This document shows, piece by piece, positions 46,449 to 57,672 of a stretch of DNA of 64,000 nucleotides. Each line of letters begins with the position of its first letter. The first letter of the stretch is position 1. This DNA is from Dactylorhiza incarnata (lineage: Eukaryota; Streptophyta; Magnoliopsida; Asparagales; Orchidaceae). The translations under genes and the position numbers were made by a program. The stretch is from assembly GCA_033032865.1 (NCBI GenBank), contig JAWHQI010000040.1, positions 12,789,501 through 12,853,500 of the forward strand, given 5' to 3'. Below the pieces are notes generated by a model. The model ran no database searches. It was not told where the DNA came from and was given only the letters and a program-made list of their open reading frames with translations.

Positions 46449-46868
46449 AGAAATACCTAAGTGTGTTTTCTCACCTAATTCTAGATGAGGGAGAAATACA
46501 GACGTATGATGTTAGATCTGACGGTAGGAAAAATACTGACATTATTTATTATTCATAAATACAGCAATATTTAGAGCTATCAATGGCTCAGATGCACTCC
46601 TCTCACCATGAGCTAGGTGCGAGATACTCACCTAAAAATTTTTCTTTCCATTTTGGGTGTCCCATGAGATCAATGGAAAATTTGTAGGTGTGTTACTCTC
46701 ACCTAAGATCATGGTGAGATGAGCTCATCTAAGCCGTTAATCACAGATCATACGATTGTATTTTTATAAATAATAATAATGTCAGTATTTTATATACCGT
46801 CCGATCTGAGATCATACGGCTATATTTCTCTCTCACCTAGTTTTAGGTGAGAGAAACGCACCTATATT
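46449..46868. mobile_element. Foldback MITE, ~420 bp
   Basis: The two halves (46449-46668 and 46672-46868) are inverted copies: GAAATACCTAAGTG at one end faces CGCACCTATATTTC at the other, and AAATACTGACATTATTTATTATT faces AATAATAATAATGTCAGTATTTT. Inner blocks TCTCACCATGAGCTAGGTG and CACCTAAGATCATGGTGAGA also pair. No ORF. TSD not resolved, so the superfamily is open. Confidence 0.8.
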
Positions 46869-46879
46869 TCGGGACTCTC

Positions 46880-47350
46880 GATAAGGATGAAAAGGGAATA
46901 CCGTTTGATAAAATCAAGTACAAATGCATGAATAGATTTTTGTTCTACCTAACTTCCAGTGGGCCTGACATAAAATTTGTCACATATGTTTGTGCTAGAT
47001 ACCAAGTGAACCCCAGGGAATCTCATCACTCCTCTGTCAAGAGAATCTTAAGATACCTGAAGGGTACACTCAATCTTAGCCTATGATAGACTAGGAACAA
47101 TGATTGTGAGCTATCTGGTTATTCAGATGCAGACTATGCAGTGTGCAAGAAAGATAGGAAGAGCACTTCAGGGATTTGTCAATTCCTTGGAGATAAACTT
47201 ATTTCTTGTAGCCGCAAGAAGCAAACAAGTGTGACAATCTCTACTACAGAATCAGAATAGATATCTGCAGGGAGTTGATGTGCTCAATTACTATGGATTC
47301 TGCATCAGCTTCAAGATTACAAGTTGAAGATGTCCAAAACCTCTACTGAA
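46880..47350 (+). pseudogene. Sire-5 pol remnant: end of RT and RNase H
   Basis: Plus strand: [57 protein letters not shown], then after a stop (47084) GYSDADYAVCKKDRKSTSGICQFLGDKLIS and TTESE-stop. Corresponds to residues ~830-975 of Sire-2 pol. Several stops. Confidence 0.85.
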
Positions 47351-47985
47351 AGAGGAGTTGAGGAAAAAGAGGTTAAATCAGGCATCATTGACTGATATGC
47401 TTGTTTTAGATTGAAGAAGTGGTTCAAAAGAGAACCTTATGTGCATCATTGAATAGATCTTCAAGACTTTCTCCTCAAATCCAGAGGTCATCTGCATCAG
47501 GCCTAAGAAGACTCTTCAGGATATTTTTATTCCCTATCCTGTGAAGTGTTCTTTAATTTTATAAACATAATACCTTTTCTATAGGACTCTTTGAGTCTGA
47601 GTTGTAGGGTTCTGTAAGAACCTGATGTACGATATATTGTAGATCTGAGTTGTAGGGCCTGGAGTGTCTGAGCTGTTGAGTTCCAGGAACCTGACGTAGG
47701 ATCCTAGAAGGATCTGAGTTGTAGGGTCTGTTGTGCCTGAGGTGTAAGATCTGTGGAGGAGATCTGAGTTTTTGATAGAGTTTGCAGACGCTAACACACT
47801 GCTAAATAGGCGCAGATGGTTAGTGGAGTACTCGGGACACATTGTCTTGGGGAACCACTATAAATTTGGTGTCATGTGTGTGTTGTGCTCTATGGATCTG
47901 ATCTTTGATAGGATTTACTTTATTTTCTTTTGTGTTTAAAATTCAAAACATTCACATCACCTATTCTCTCCCCTATAGGCGATAG
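47351..47985 (+). repeat. Sire-5 3' region and partial LTR
   Basis: After the RNase H remnant comes non-coding sequence, then GAGTTGTAGGG units with GGATCTGAGTTGTAG (47595-47780), CTTGGGGAACCACTATAAA, and a CACCTATTCTCTCCCCTATAGGCG end, all matching in order the transcribed part and end of the Sire-4 LTR. Boundaries not resolved. Confidence 0.65.
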
Positions 47986-48409
47986 TTCCATAAATAACAA
48001 CAACGACTAGGTCTTCTTCTCCGTTTTGCGCCTCTATCAAAATCAGGGACTAGGTCCATCGAGTTCGCGCATAAATAAATCTGCGCCTTAAAGGGATTTC
48101 CACACTAATGGGAGAAACACCATGCTCTCGTCATACGACAGCATTATGGAAGAATCGGTGTCTTCGTCTCCACGAATTGCTTGGTTCGCTTCCAGGAGAA
48201 GATCGTTAGTGCTGGGGCTCTAGATCGCCAAAGGAATGTCATCGTCGGGGTCGCCGCGCTCTAAACTCTTCAAAAGTGGTCGGGAGAATGATTAAAACAT
48301 CAACCCTAATTATATATATATATATATCAGTGAACCGGGTTCAGATACAACATGAATTACCCCAAGAAAAGCCGAACCGGGTTCAGGGTTTAAATAGGAG
48401 AAAAATTTG
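47986..48409. other. Unassigned stretch with (TA)n
   Basis: No gene. A perfect TA run at 48310-48327 and paired GAACCGGGTTCAG palindromes (48335, 48377). The minus strand has CCTATTTAAACCC near 48390, a TATA-like site downstream of the palindromic array at 48410-48910, suggesting a minus-strand LTR. Confidence 0.5.
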
Positions 48410-48910
48410 TCTTTGACTATGTCGACGTGACGTCTCATCGATAAACACTATATCTGTGAGATGTCTAGCCGACATACAATGTGTCGATTTGATGTCTAGT
48501 CGACAAAATATCAGTCCGCAGACATTCTAGTCGATATACATTATATCAACTTGAAGTCTATATAACATACTTTCTAGTCGACAGATATCATAAGTCATCA
48601 AGTCGATATACACAATATCGGCGAGACGTCAAGTCGATACAATTCAAACAGACCAAAGCTCTAGTCGATACATTCTTGTCGACATAAACACAATTTAGTC
48701 GATATACATTATAGCGACGAGGCGTCTAGCCGACATTGTCCAGTCGACATTGTCTAGTCGATATAGATTATATAGACGAGACATCTAACCGACTTTGTCT
48801 CGTCTATATACACTATATCAGTGAGATGTCTAGGTGACTTTTTCTTTGTCAGCAGACTATCAAGTCGACAAACATTATGTCGACATGATCTCTTGTCGAT
48901 ATCACCATAT
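48410..48910. repeat. GTCGAC / TAGTCGATATA palindrome array
   Basis: At least fifteen copies of GTCGAC, TCGATATACATTATATCGA and GACGAGACGTCTAGCCGAC-like phrases at 20-40 bp spacing. Probably the upstream promoter part of a minus-strand LTR whose ends I could not fix. Confidence 0.75.
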
Positions 48911-49009
48911 CGACATAGAGCCTAACTGAGACAAGTTCTCTCTCAATCATTCTAAACATGGCTCTTCAGTCATATCCCATATAAGTTGAGCCACCCCGAT
49001 CAAATAACC

Positions 49010-49803
49010 AATTTCCCGTACGTTATTATGTGCGACCACATATGCTCATATTACGTTGGTAGCGAATCTAACTCATTGATTACTTCTAGATCACAATGAA
49101 TCTAATAGAACCTCCTCTTGGAAGCGACCTATGTAGCTCCCCAACGATTCCTCAACCCCTGCTGAACTAGGAAAAGAGCCTCAGCCCCTTTTCTCCTCTT
49201 CTTAGATGTGGACAACTGCAGCAGGAAACTCAGATGCAAGTAGTCAAAGCTGTAGATGGTCCCTAAGGGAAACTGGTGGAACCAATCCCTTGCCTTTCCC
49301 TTGAACGAGAAGGCGAACAACCTACACTTAAAGTTATCTGTCATCTTCCTGATAGAGACGACATCTTCGAACCATTGAAGATGCTGGAGGGAGTAATCCT
49401 TGCCCGTGTAGTAGGACATGATGGGCTCCCTGAACCCCTCTAGAACTCGGGCCGAAAGAATTAGTTCGCAGAACGGTCTCTCCGACCCTGTCTGGTGAGA
49501 TGAAGGTGCTCACTCGATCTCCTCCCCCAGGTAACGAGTACCCAGCGAGCTGTGGAACAGGGCTCGCTCGTCCTCTCCCACCAACACATCCTTCCCTAGT
49601 CGCCTGGACGGCGCCACCTCGTCCAAGTCTTGTGAGGCGATTACCAGAACCGCAGGGGTCGAGCACTTGCTCAGCGGCGTGAGGTCGACGCGGAGGGTTT
49701 CTAAGATAGACTTTCTGAACTCGTCAAAATCACTCTTCTTGACGTACTCACCAGAAGGGGGTGAGCTTCCTAGGTTGGATCCTTGCCCTTCGCTTCTAGC
49801 CAT
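49010..49803 (-). pseudogene. Ty3/gypsy gag (left copy of the head-to-head pair)
   Basis: Starts MARSEGQGSNLGSS at 49803, continues SDFDEFRKSILETL, a linker with ASQDLDEVAPSRRLGKD, then in other frames MSYYTGKDYSLQHLQWFEDVV and the capsid core LFAFSFKGKARDWFHQFPLG...LSFLLQLS and VEESLGSYIGRFQEE. Frameshifts between 49500 and 49400 and near 49140. Pattern fits Athila/Tat-type gags. Confidence 0.7.
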
Positions 49804-52657
49804 GGAACTCACTCAGAATTTTCCAAACAAGATACGGTACACACTCACCACACCATAATGTTGAACCCGGAAACCTGGGCCAACAGAGTTCTGACCGACA
49901 GAACTCAAAAATCTGGGCCAATGGAGTTCAAACCGACAGGGTGTAGCTTGCGCTTACTTCCTCTGAGTGCCAACGCAGTGTCGGGCACTCAGAGCAAAGA
50001 ACCTCAATCACAACAATGAACAACTAACAGACCCCGTGAACTACAACGAGGAGGTCTCGCCACAAATCCAGAAGATCAAAGAGAACCTTCCCTCCCAAAC
50101 AAAAGCTGAGTCGAGGACCCTTGAGAGCACTTAAAAGCTCTAGGAGGAAAAGATCACCCATCCAAAAAAGCCTCTTCTTCCAAAGGTTCTTTTTGGGGTC
50201 TATTTATAGTTTTCTTAAATTTGTCTGCAAATAGCTCAATCCCGCCTTTTGGTATTGCCATTTGCAGCCCAACTTGTTCTGCTGATAACGAAATCCTGCC
50301 TTTCGGCGTTACTAAAGACAGGCAAACATGAAATCTCTTGAGAAGTGGGATTACCCCTGAGAGGCGAGTACACGCCGCTTGAGGTGCACTTGCCCAGGGG
50401 TGGCGAGAACCCGATGCTGCTGGGAACTCGCACCCCACACGAGGCTGGGGGTGAGCACATGCTCCCAGGGCGCACTTGCCCGTAGTCGGCGAATACCGCA
50501 GTGGTGGCGAGAACCCGATGGTACTGGATACTCGCGCCCCACACGAGACTGGGGGCGAGCACATGCCGCCTAGGGTGTCCTCGCCTGTAGTCAGCGAGCA
50601 CCCCTATGGCCAAGGTTGTACTCGCACCCCTCCATGTTAGTTACTTCACTCTACTAGCTGGTTCGGTGAGTATACTCGACAAATACGAGGTTGTGCAAAC
50701 AGGCAAAGGAGCTCACATGAGGAAAAACAAAGAGGCAAACAAGATTAGCAGAATGCTTCTTTCCTTGGAGCTTCTTCAAAAATTGTGGAAAAGATAAAAC
50801 CACAAAACAAATTAAACTCTACTAAGTCTACTATAGCTTGAACTGTAAGGAAATTATGCAATCTAAGACTATCTCAGCAACCCGAAACATACTTATAAAT
50901 CTTATGCCACTCACACAAACAATAAAAACTAAGCATGATTCTCAAAGGAGAAGCAAAGATTCATAAATGAAAGGAAACCATAAAACGACACAATGCATTC
51001 GAAGGATGAGGGAAGAGTAAAAGAAAAAAATTCCACTAAATTAATTACTAATATCGGCTAGGTTACAGAAAATAGAAAATCACATTAAAACTAAAGAGCA
51101 CATTCTAACAAACATTTACACAAACGCCAAATGGGCAAACCAAAATGACAAATTGATCTAGTAAATAAAAAAGGATGTCTTATACGAGGATCCCTTACAA
51201 TGACAATCAATAAAAAACCCAGTAAAAAACAAACAATGAAGACGTATTGAAGGAGAGGATTCGTGAGAGGTCGTCTGATGGCTTACAGGAGAGGTCGATT
51301 GACGACTTACATGGGGTCTGATTGAAGTATTCTAGCGATGGAGAGGTCGTCCAACGACGAGATCAAGGGATCCAAATTGGCGACAACGAGAAGGAAGATC
51401 TATCGATGGTTTTGGGAAGGTTTCGGTCTGCACGACTTAGGGGGGAGGAGAAGTAACGAAACATACTATGGCGTTAATAAAAATAAAGGAAGACATTTTA
51501 ATTTAAAAAAAAGGACCTATAGGAAATAAAAACGAAAGTTAAGGGACCAAAATGGATCAAAATAAATTATAAAATCAAATTTGAAATGATGCATAAACAT
51601 ATGGTGTTGTTACCGGCAAACTTCTAGCAAATCATTACTACTAGCAAACCCAATAATTCAAAAATGGCTATTTGAAAACCATCCAGTTACTAGCAAACCA
51701 CAATTTTTTTTTAAAAAACTACATCTTAAAGTAAGCTATATATTTATGATTACAAAATTGGACTAGTTTTCATGATTTTAGCTACAAAAATAGGTATTTA
51801 AAAATATTATAGTCCTCAGGCAAAATAAAGATGCAAGAAATCCCGAAAATGAAGATGCAAGAAATCGCGAAAAAGAATATGCAAGAAATCTCGAACAAAT
51901 ATATGACCGTTGAAATCTAGAACGAGCAAGATTTGGAGTGAAATGTGCTAGATCTGAAATTTAAAAGCAAAAAACATGTAATTAAAATCAAGCAGGAACT
52001 CATCCTCTCCAAAAGAGTAGTAGGAATCAACAATCAATTCAACAAATATAAAGAAAAATCTGGAACAACATACAAGATCTTGAACAATTACTCCGGAGCA
52101 GGAATTAAAGAAGGAAATCAGTTGTGCGATAAATTGCAAGAACTATGAATTAAAATAGTAATTAATACCAAATATTCTACCAACAATGCGCAGATATGAA
52201 GAACTATGAATGATTTTCATTTAATTTCTGTAACTCATTGTGCACTCTGAATGAAGAAGATTAAAAGATAGAAAAGGCATTATGCGAGTTGATTTCTGAA
52301 AAAAATAGGGGATGGAAGAGGAGTTCAGAGCTAACTCGGGAATAAGAATTAAAGAAGGAAAAATAATGAGGCGGAAGCAAGAACAGGAATCGCGAAAACG
52401 CCAGATATGGAATAGTAATAACGCCAAGGAATTACGAGAACGCCTTCGTGAAAGCGACGGGGAATCGGGAGAGTGAACGACGAAGAAGGGTGGAGACCGG
52501 CTGGAATCGCGAGAACGAGCAGGAAACTGGTAGCCTCGAGCAGGAAGACACCTGAAATCGGGAGAGCAATGAAGCCGAGAGAAGAGTTTCGGCCAGGCAG
52601 CGCAAAACCTAATGGTTTGCTAGTAGTTATTTCTTAGGATTGAAAAAAATGCATAAT
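49395..52657 (-). repeat. Left arm of a giant inverted repeat: gypsy LTR plus gag start
   Basis: Reading outward on the minus strand from the centre: LTR start region, a spliced-leader-like stretch, repeated ACTCGCC..GGGCGAGT units (50560-50350), TATA box TATAAATA (50208-50201), R/U5, then gag at 49803. Pairs with 52671-55970 throughout, with scattered differences and small indels. No intact gene. Confidence 0.85.
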
Positions 52658-54739
52658 TTCTTTGAAGAGTATTATGCATTTTTTCTATCCTAAGAAATAA
52701 CTACTAGCAAATCATTAGGTTTTGCGCTGCCTGGCCGAAACTCTTCTCCCGGCTTCATTGCTCTCCCGATTTCAACCATCTTCCTGCTCGAGGCTTCCAG
52801 TTTCCCTGCTTGTTCTCGCGATTCCAGACGGTCTCCACCCATCTTCGTCGTTCACTCTCCCGATTCCGCATCGCTTTCACGAAGGCGTTCTCGCAATTCC
52901 TTGGCATTATTACTATTCCTGATCTGGCGTCCTCGCGATTCCTGTTCTTGCTTCTGCCTCTTTATTTTTCCTTCTTTAATTCCTGCTCCCGAGTTAACTC
53001 CGAACTCCTCTTCCATCCCCTATTTTTTCCAGAAATCAACCCGCATAATGCCTTTTCTATCTTTTTATCTTCTCCATTCAGAGTGCACGATGAGTTTCTT
53101 ACAGAAATTAAATGAAAAATGATTCATAGTTCTTCATATCTGCGCATTGTTTGTAGAATATTTGGTATTAATTACTATTTTAATTCATAGTTCTTGCAAT
53201 GTGTCGCATAACTGATTTCCTTCTTTAATTCCTGCTCCGGAGTAATTGTTCAAGATCTAGTATGTTGTTCCAGATTTTTCTTTATATTTGTTGAATTTAT
53301 TGTTAATTCTTACTACTCTTTTGGAGAGGATGAGTTCCTGCTCGATTTTTATTACAGATTTTTTGCTTTTAAATTTCAGATCTAGCACATATCCTTCCAA
53401 ATCTGGCTCGTTCTAGATTTCAACGGTCATATATTTGTTCAAGATTTCTTGCATATTCATTTTTGCGATTTCTTGCATCTTCATTTTCGGGATTTCTTGA
53501 ATCTTTATTTTGCTTGACTATAATATTTTTAAATACCTATTTTTGTAGCTAAAATCATGAAAACTAGTCCAATTTTGTAATCATAAATATATAGCTTATT
53601 TAAGATGTAGTTTTTTTAAAAAAATTACGGTTTGCTAGCAACTCGATGGTTTTCAAATAGACATTTTTGAATTGTTGGGTTTGCTAATTGTAATGATTTG
53701 CTAGAAGTTTGCTAGTAACAACACCCTATTTTTATGCCTCATTTCAAATTGGGGTTATTCATTTATTTTGATTCATTTTGGTCCCTTAACTTTCATTTTT
53801 GTTTCCTGTAGGTCCTTTTATTAAAATTAAAATGTCTTCCGTTATTTTTCTTAACGTCATAGTATGCTTCGTTACTTCTCCTCCCCCTATGTCGCGCAGA
53901 CCGAAACCTTCCCAAAACCATCGATAGATCTTACTTCTCGTTGTCTCCAATTTGGATCCCTCGATCTCGCCGTTGGACGACTTCTCCTCCATCGCAAGAA
54001 TCCTTCAATCAGACCTCATGTAAGACGTCAACCGAACTCTCCTGTAAGCCATCAGACGACCTCTCACGAATCCTCTCCTTCAATTTGGCTTCATTGTTTG
54101 TTTTTTACTGGTTTTTTTATTGATTGTCATTGTAATGGATACACCTCTAAGCCATCCTTTTTTATTTACTGGATCAATTTGTCATTTTGGTTTGCACATT
54201 TGGTGTTTGTGTTGGTTTGCACATTTGGTGTTTGTGTAAATGCCTGTTAGAATGTGCTATTTAGTTTTAATGTGATTTTCTGTTATCTGTAACCTAGCCA
54301 ATATTAGTAATTAATTTAGTGGATTTTTTTCTTTTACTCTTCCCTCATCCTTCGAATGCATTGTGTCATATTATAGTTTCCTTTCTTTTATGAATCTTTG
54401 CTTCTCCATTGAGAATCATGCTTAGTTTTTATTGTTTGCGTGAGTGGCATAAGATTTATAAGTATGTTTCGGGTTGCTGAGATAGTCTCAGATTGCATAT
54501 TTTCCTTACAATTCAAGCTACAGTAGACTTAGTTGAGTCTAATTTGTTTTGTGGTTTTATCTTTTTCACAATTTTTGAAGAAGCTCCATGGAAAGATTCA
54601 TTCCGCTAATCTTATTTGCCTCTTTGTTTTTTCCTCATGTGAGCTCCTTTGCCTGTTTGCACAACCTCGTATTTGCCGAGTAGACTCACCGGACCAACTA
54701 GTAGAGTTCAGTAACTAACATGGAGGGGGCGAGTACATC

Positions 54740-55000
54740 CTTGGCCACAGGGGTACTCGTCGACTACAGGCAAGTACACCATAGGCGACCTGTGCTCGGC
54801 CCCAGTCTCGTGTGTGGCGCGAGTATCCAGTACCATCGGATTCTCGCCGCCACTGGGGTACTCGCCGACTACGGGCGAGTGTGCCCTAGGCAGTTTGTGC
54901 TCTCCCCTAGTCTCGGGTGGGGCGTGAGTTCCCAGCAGCATCGGGTTTTCGCCATCCCTGGGCGAGTGCGCCTCAAGCGGAGTGTCCTCGCCTCTCGGGG
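54740..55000. repeat. GGCGAGT/ACTCGCC palindromic tandem units of the gypsy LTR
   Basis: Two-plus units of about 117 bp, each with GTACTCGCCGACTACGGGCGAGTGTG, a CCCAGTCTCGTGTGGGGCGCGAGT block and a CATCGGGTTCTCGCC block. Ends about 150 bp before TATAAATA. Mirrored at 50350-50610. Confidence 0.8.
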
Positions 55001-55550
55001 GTAATCCCACTTCTCAAGAGATTTCATGTTGGCCTGTCTTTAGTAACACCAAAAGGCGGGATTTCTTTATCAGCAGAACAAGTTGGGCTGCAAATGGCAA
55101 TACCAAAAGGCGGGATTGGGATATTTGTAGACCAATTTAAGAAAATTATAAATAGACCCCAAAGGGAACCTTTGGAAGAAAAGGCTTTTTGGATTGGTGA
55201 TCTTTTCCTCCTAGAGCTTTCTAGTGCTCTCCAGGATCCCCGACTCAGCTTTGGTTTGAGAGGGAAAGTTCTCTTTGATCTTCTGGATTTATGGCGGGAC
55301 ATCCTCGCTGTAGTTCACGGGGTCTGTTAGTTGTTCATCACCGTGATTGAGCTTCTTTGCTCTGAGTGCCCGACACTGTGTTGGCACTTAGAGGAAGTAA
55401 GCACAAGTTACACCCTGTCGGTCCGAACTCCATTGGCCCAGGTTTTTGAGTTCTGTCGGTCAGAACTCTGTTGGCCCAAGTTTTTGGGTTCAACATTATG
55501 GTTAGGTGAGTGTGGACCGTAGCTTGTTTGGAAAATTCTGAGTGAGTTCC

Positions 55551-55970
55551 ATGGCTAGAAACAAAGGGATAGGAGCCAACCTAGGAAGCTGGCCCCCTTC
55601 AGGTGAGTACATCAAGAAGAGTGATTTGACGAGTTCAGAAAGTCTATCATAGAAACCTTGTGCGTCGCCCTCACACCGCTGAGGGAGTGCTCGACCCCTG
55701 CGGTTTCGGATATCGCCTCACAAGACTTGGACGAGGTGGCGCCGTCCAGACGACTAGGGAAGGATGCGTTGGTGGGAGAGTACGAGCGAGCCCTGTTCCG
55801 CAGTTCGTCGGGTACTCGCTACCTGGGGGAGGAGACCGAGTGAGCGCCTTCATCTCACCAGACTTGGTCGAAGAGCCCATTCTGCGAACTAATTCTTTTG
55901 GCCCCAATTTTAGAGGGGTTCATGGAGCCCACCATGTCCTACTATACGGGGCAAGGACTACTATAACATC
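55551..55970 (+). pseudogene. Ty3/gypsy gag start (right copy of the pair)
   Basis: ATG at 55551 (MARNKGIGANLGSWPPSGEY). One T is missing near 55628 relative to the left copy, shifting the frame; SQDLDEVAPSRRLGKDALVG and PTMSYYTG follow in other frames. Cut at about 55970 by the next LTR. Confidence 0.75.
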
Positions 55971-57430
55971 CCGACTTTTATTGGGCCACTAGAGCCTAGT
56001 GAGCCCAATAAAAGTAGGCCCGAGCAATAAAAATACCATTTTAAGTGGTGTTGCACGCCGCAACTAAGTCGTTGGGGTACAGTGACCAAATGAACCCCGA
56101 ATTGACTTCTGTCAGTTCCGTTAGACTCGTATGAACAATACGAGCGCAACGGAATTCGTTGCACTTCGATCTGAGGTCGTTTGGAGAAAACGACCATTTC
56201 GGGTGTCGTAGCGCGCCACTACCTCATTAGTATGAATAGTGACCGTACGAACGCCGAATTGACTTCTGTCAGTTCCGTTAGACTCGTATGAACAATACGA
56301 GCACAACGGAATTCATTGCACTTCGATCCAAGGTCGTTTGGAGGAAAACGACCATTTCGGGTGTCGTAGCGCGCCACTACCTCATTAGTATGAATAGTGA
56401 CCGTACGAACCCCGAATTGACTTCTGTCAGTTCCGTTAGACTCGTATGAACAATACGAGCGCAACGGAATTTGTTGCACTTCGATCTGAGGTCGTTTGGA
56501 GAAAATGACCATTTCGGGTATCGTAGCGCGCCACTACCTCATTATTATGAATAGTGACCGTACGAACCCCGAATTGACTTATGTCAGTTCCGTTAGACTC
56601 GTATGAGCAATACGAGCGCAACGGAATTCGTTGCACTACGATTCAAGGTCATATGGAGAGTATGCCATTTTAGGGCTATGCAGACCACCTCAGTGCAACG
56701 CACGAAATATAAAGCGCACGAACCCGACATCAGCCCCGACAAATCATAATGGACCCCGGGACCATGGAGGACCCCGTCCTAGGTTGACCTCGGTCAAACT
56801 CCCCCCCCCCCCCCCGCTTGAAATTATTGGAAAAGAAAAGAAAGAGGGGGGGGGGGGGGAGAGAGAAGCCCCTCCCCCAAGGGAAGGGGGCTGCCCATGA
56901 ATAGGCAGCCCCCTATTGGGGCAAAATGGGCAGGAGAGAGAGAAGGGAGGGGCAGGGGAGAAAATATCTCCCCCCACTCACCCTCCCTTAACCCCACGTG
57001 GGGAAAAGAGGAGAGGGGGGGAGGTCTCCCCCTTCCCTATATAAGGGGGGGGGGGGGGGGGGGGGCTCGGCCCCTCCCTGAAGCAAACACGCCCCCCCCC
57101 CCCCCCCCCCCAACCCCCTGCTCGTCGCCGGAGCGCCGCCAACACCACCCTGAGGCTTGCAAGCCTCGGGGAGGGGGGCTGGCAGTGGAAGCCAACCCCC
57201 CAGCGCCGGTGGTGGCGCTGGGGGAGCAGGTCCCCACTCAGGGACCTTGGCGCCGACGAAGGGGAGGCGGCCAGGCCGCCGGAGGACGCAGCCCCGGCGG
57301 CACCCGAAGCCCCCTCCCCCTCCTCTGTTTTCCTGTAGGGAAATACTGCCACCCCCAGCGGCGGCCGGCGGCTCCACGCCGCCGGACCCCCGCCGGAGGT
57401 CTGCCCCCTCCCCAGCGCCCCGACCAGGGG
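55971..57430 (+). repeat. Ty3-type LTR with 157-bp repeats and long G/C runs
   Basis: Starts TATAACATCCCGAC (TG start mutated or misplaced) in the middle of the gag above. Repeats 56050-56650, then C15 (56801-56815), G14 (56846-56859), TATA box TATATAAG (57038-57045), G21 (57045-57065), C20 (57092-57111) and a GC-rich region up to 57430 where Tek-3 begins. The ORFs at 56897-57508 on both strands come from base composition. The right end of this LTR is not seen; Tek-3 probably inserted in it. Confidence 0.6.
56050..56650. repeat. 157-bp tandem repeat, four copies
   Basis: GTCAGTTCCGTTAGACTCG recurs at 56111, 56268, 56426 and 56583 (157-158 bp). Each unit has CTCGTATGAACAATACGAG and GGTCGTTTGGAGAAAACGACC inverted pairs. 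Confidence 0.92.
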
Positions 57431-57518
57431 TGTAACACCCCAAAGATCGTGGATCAGCGAGGTAGGCGGAGTGGTAGTGCTGCGCTCGGGATAGGCTAAA
57501 AATTCCACATCAGGTCAA

Positions 57519-57672
57519 TGCGCACGACCATTGTCCTCTTCGCGCACGACCAGTGATCGTGCGCTAATGATCGTGCGTAACCCGCAAGGAATCGGAGTTC
57601 TGTCTTGGCTTATCGCACGACCATTCTCCTATTCGCGCACGACCAGTGATCGTGCGCCTGTGATCGTGCGCG
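57519..57672. repeat. GCGCACGA/TCGTGCGC palindrome pair in Tek-3 LTR
   Basis: Two ~93-bp units, each GCGCACGACCA...TTCGCGCACGACCAGTGATCGTGCGC plus a trailing TGATCGTGCG. Confidence 0.9.

Larger units (their letters stand above)
52671..55970 (+). repeat. Right arm of the giant inverted repeat: gypsy LTR plus gag start
   Basis: Mirror of the left arm. The two meet at GCATAAT-(13-nt loop)-ATTATGC. Landmarks: CTACTAGCAAATCATTAGG (52700), TC-rich leader (52740-52930), ACTCGCCGACTACGGGCGAGT units (54740-55000), TATA box TATAAATA (55147-55154), likely LTR end near 55490, gag ATG at 55551. ORFs at 52722-54250 are chance frames. Confidence 0.85.

Noticed and set aside
56897..57508. Long ORFs on both strands (200 and 176 aa)
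   Set aside because: They result from stop-poor GC-rich sequence with homopolymers; they overlap on opposite strands and encode Pro/Gly/Arg runs without domains.
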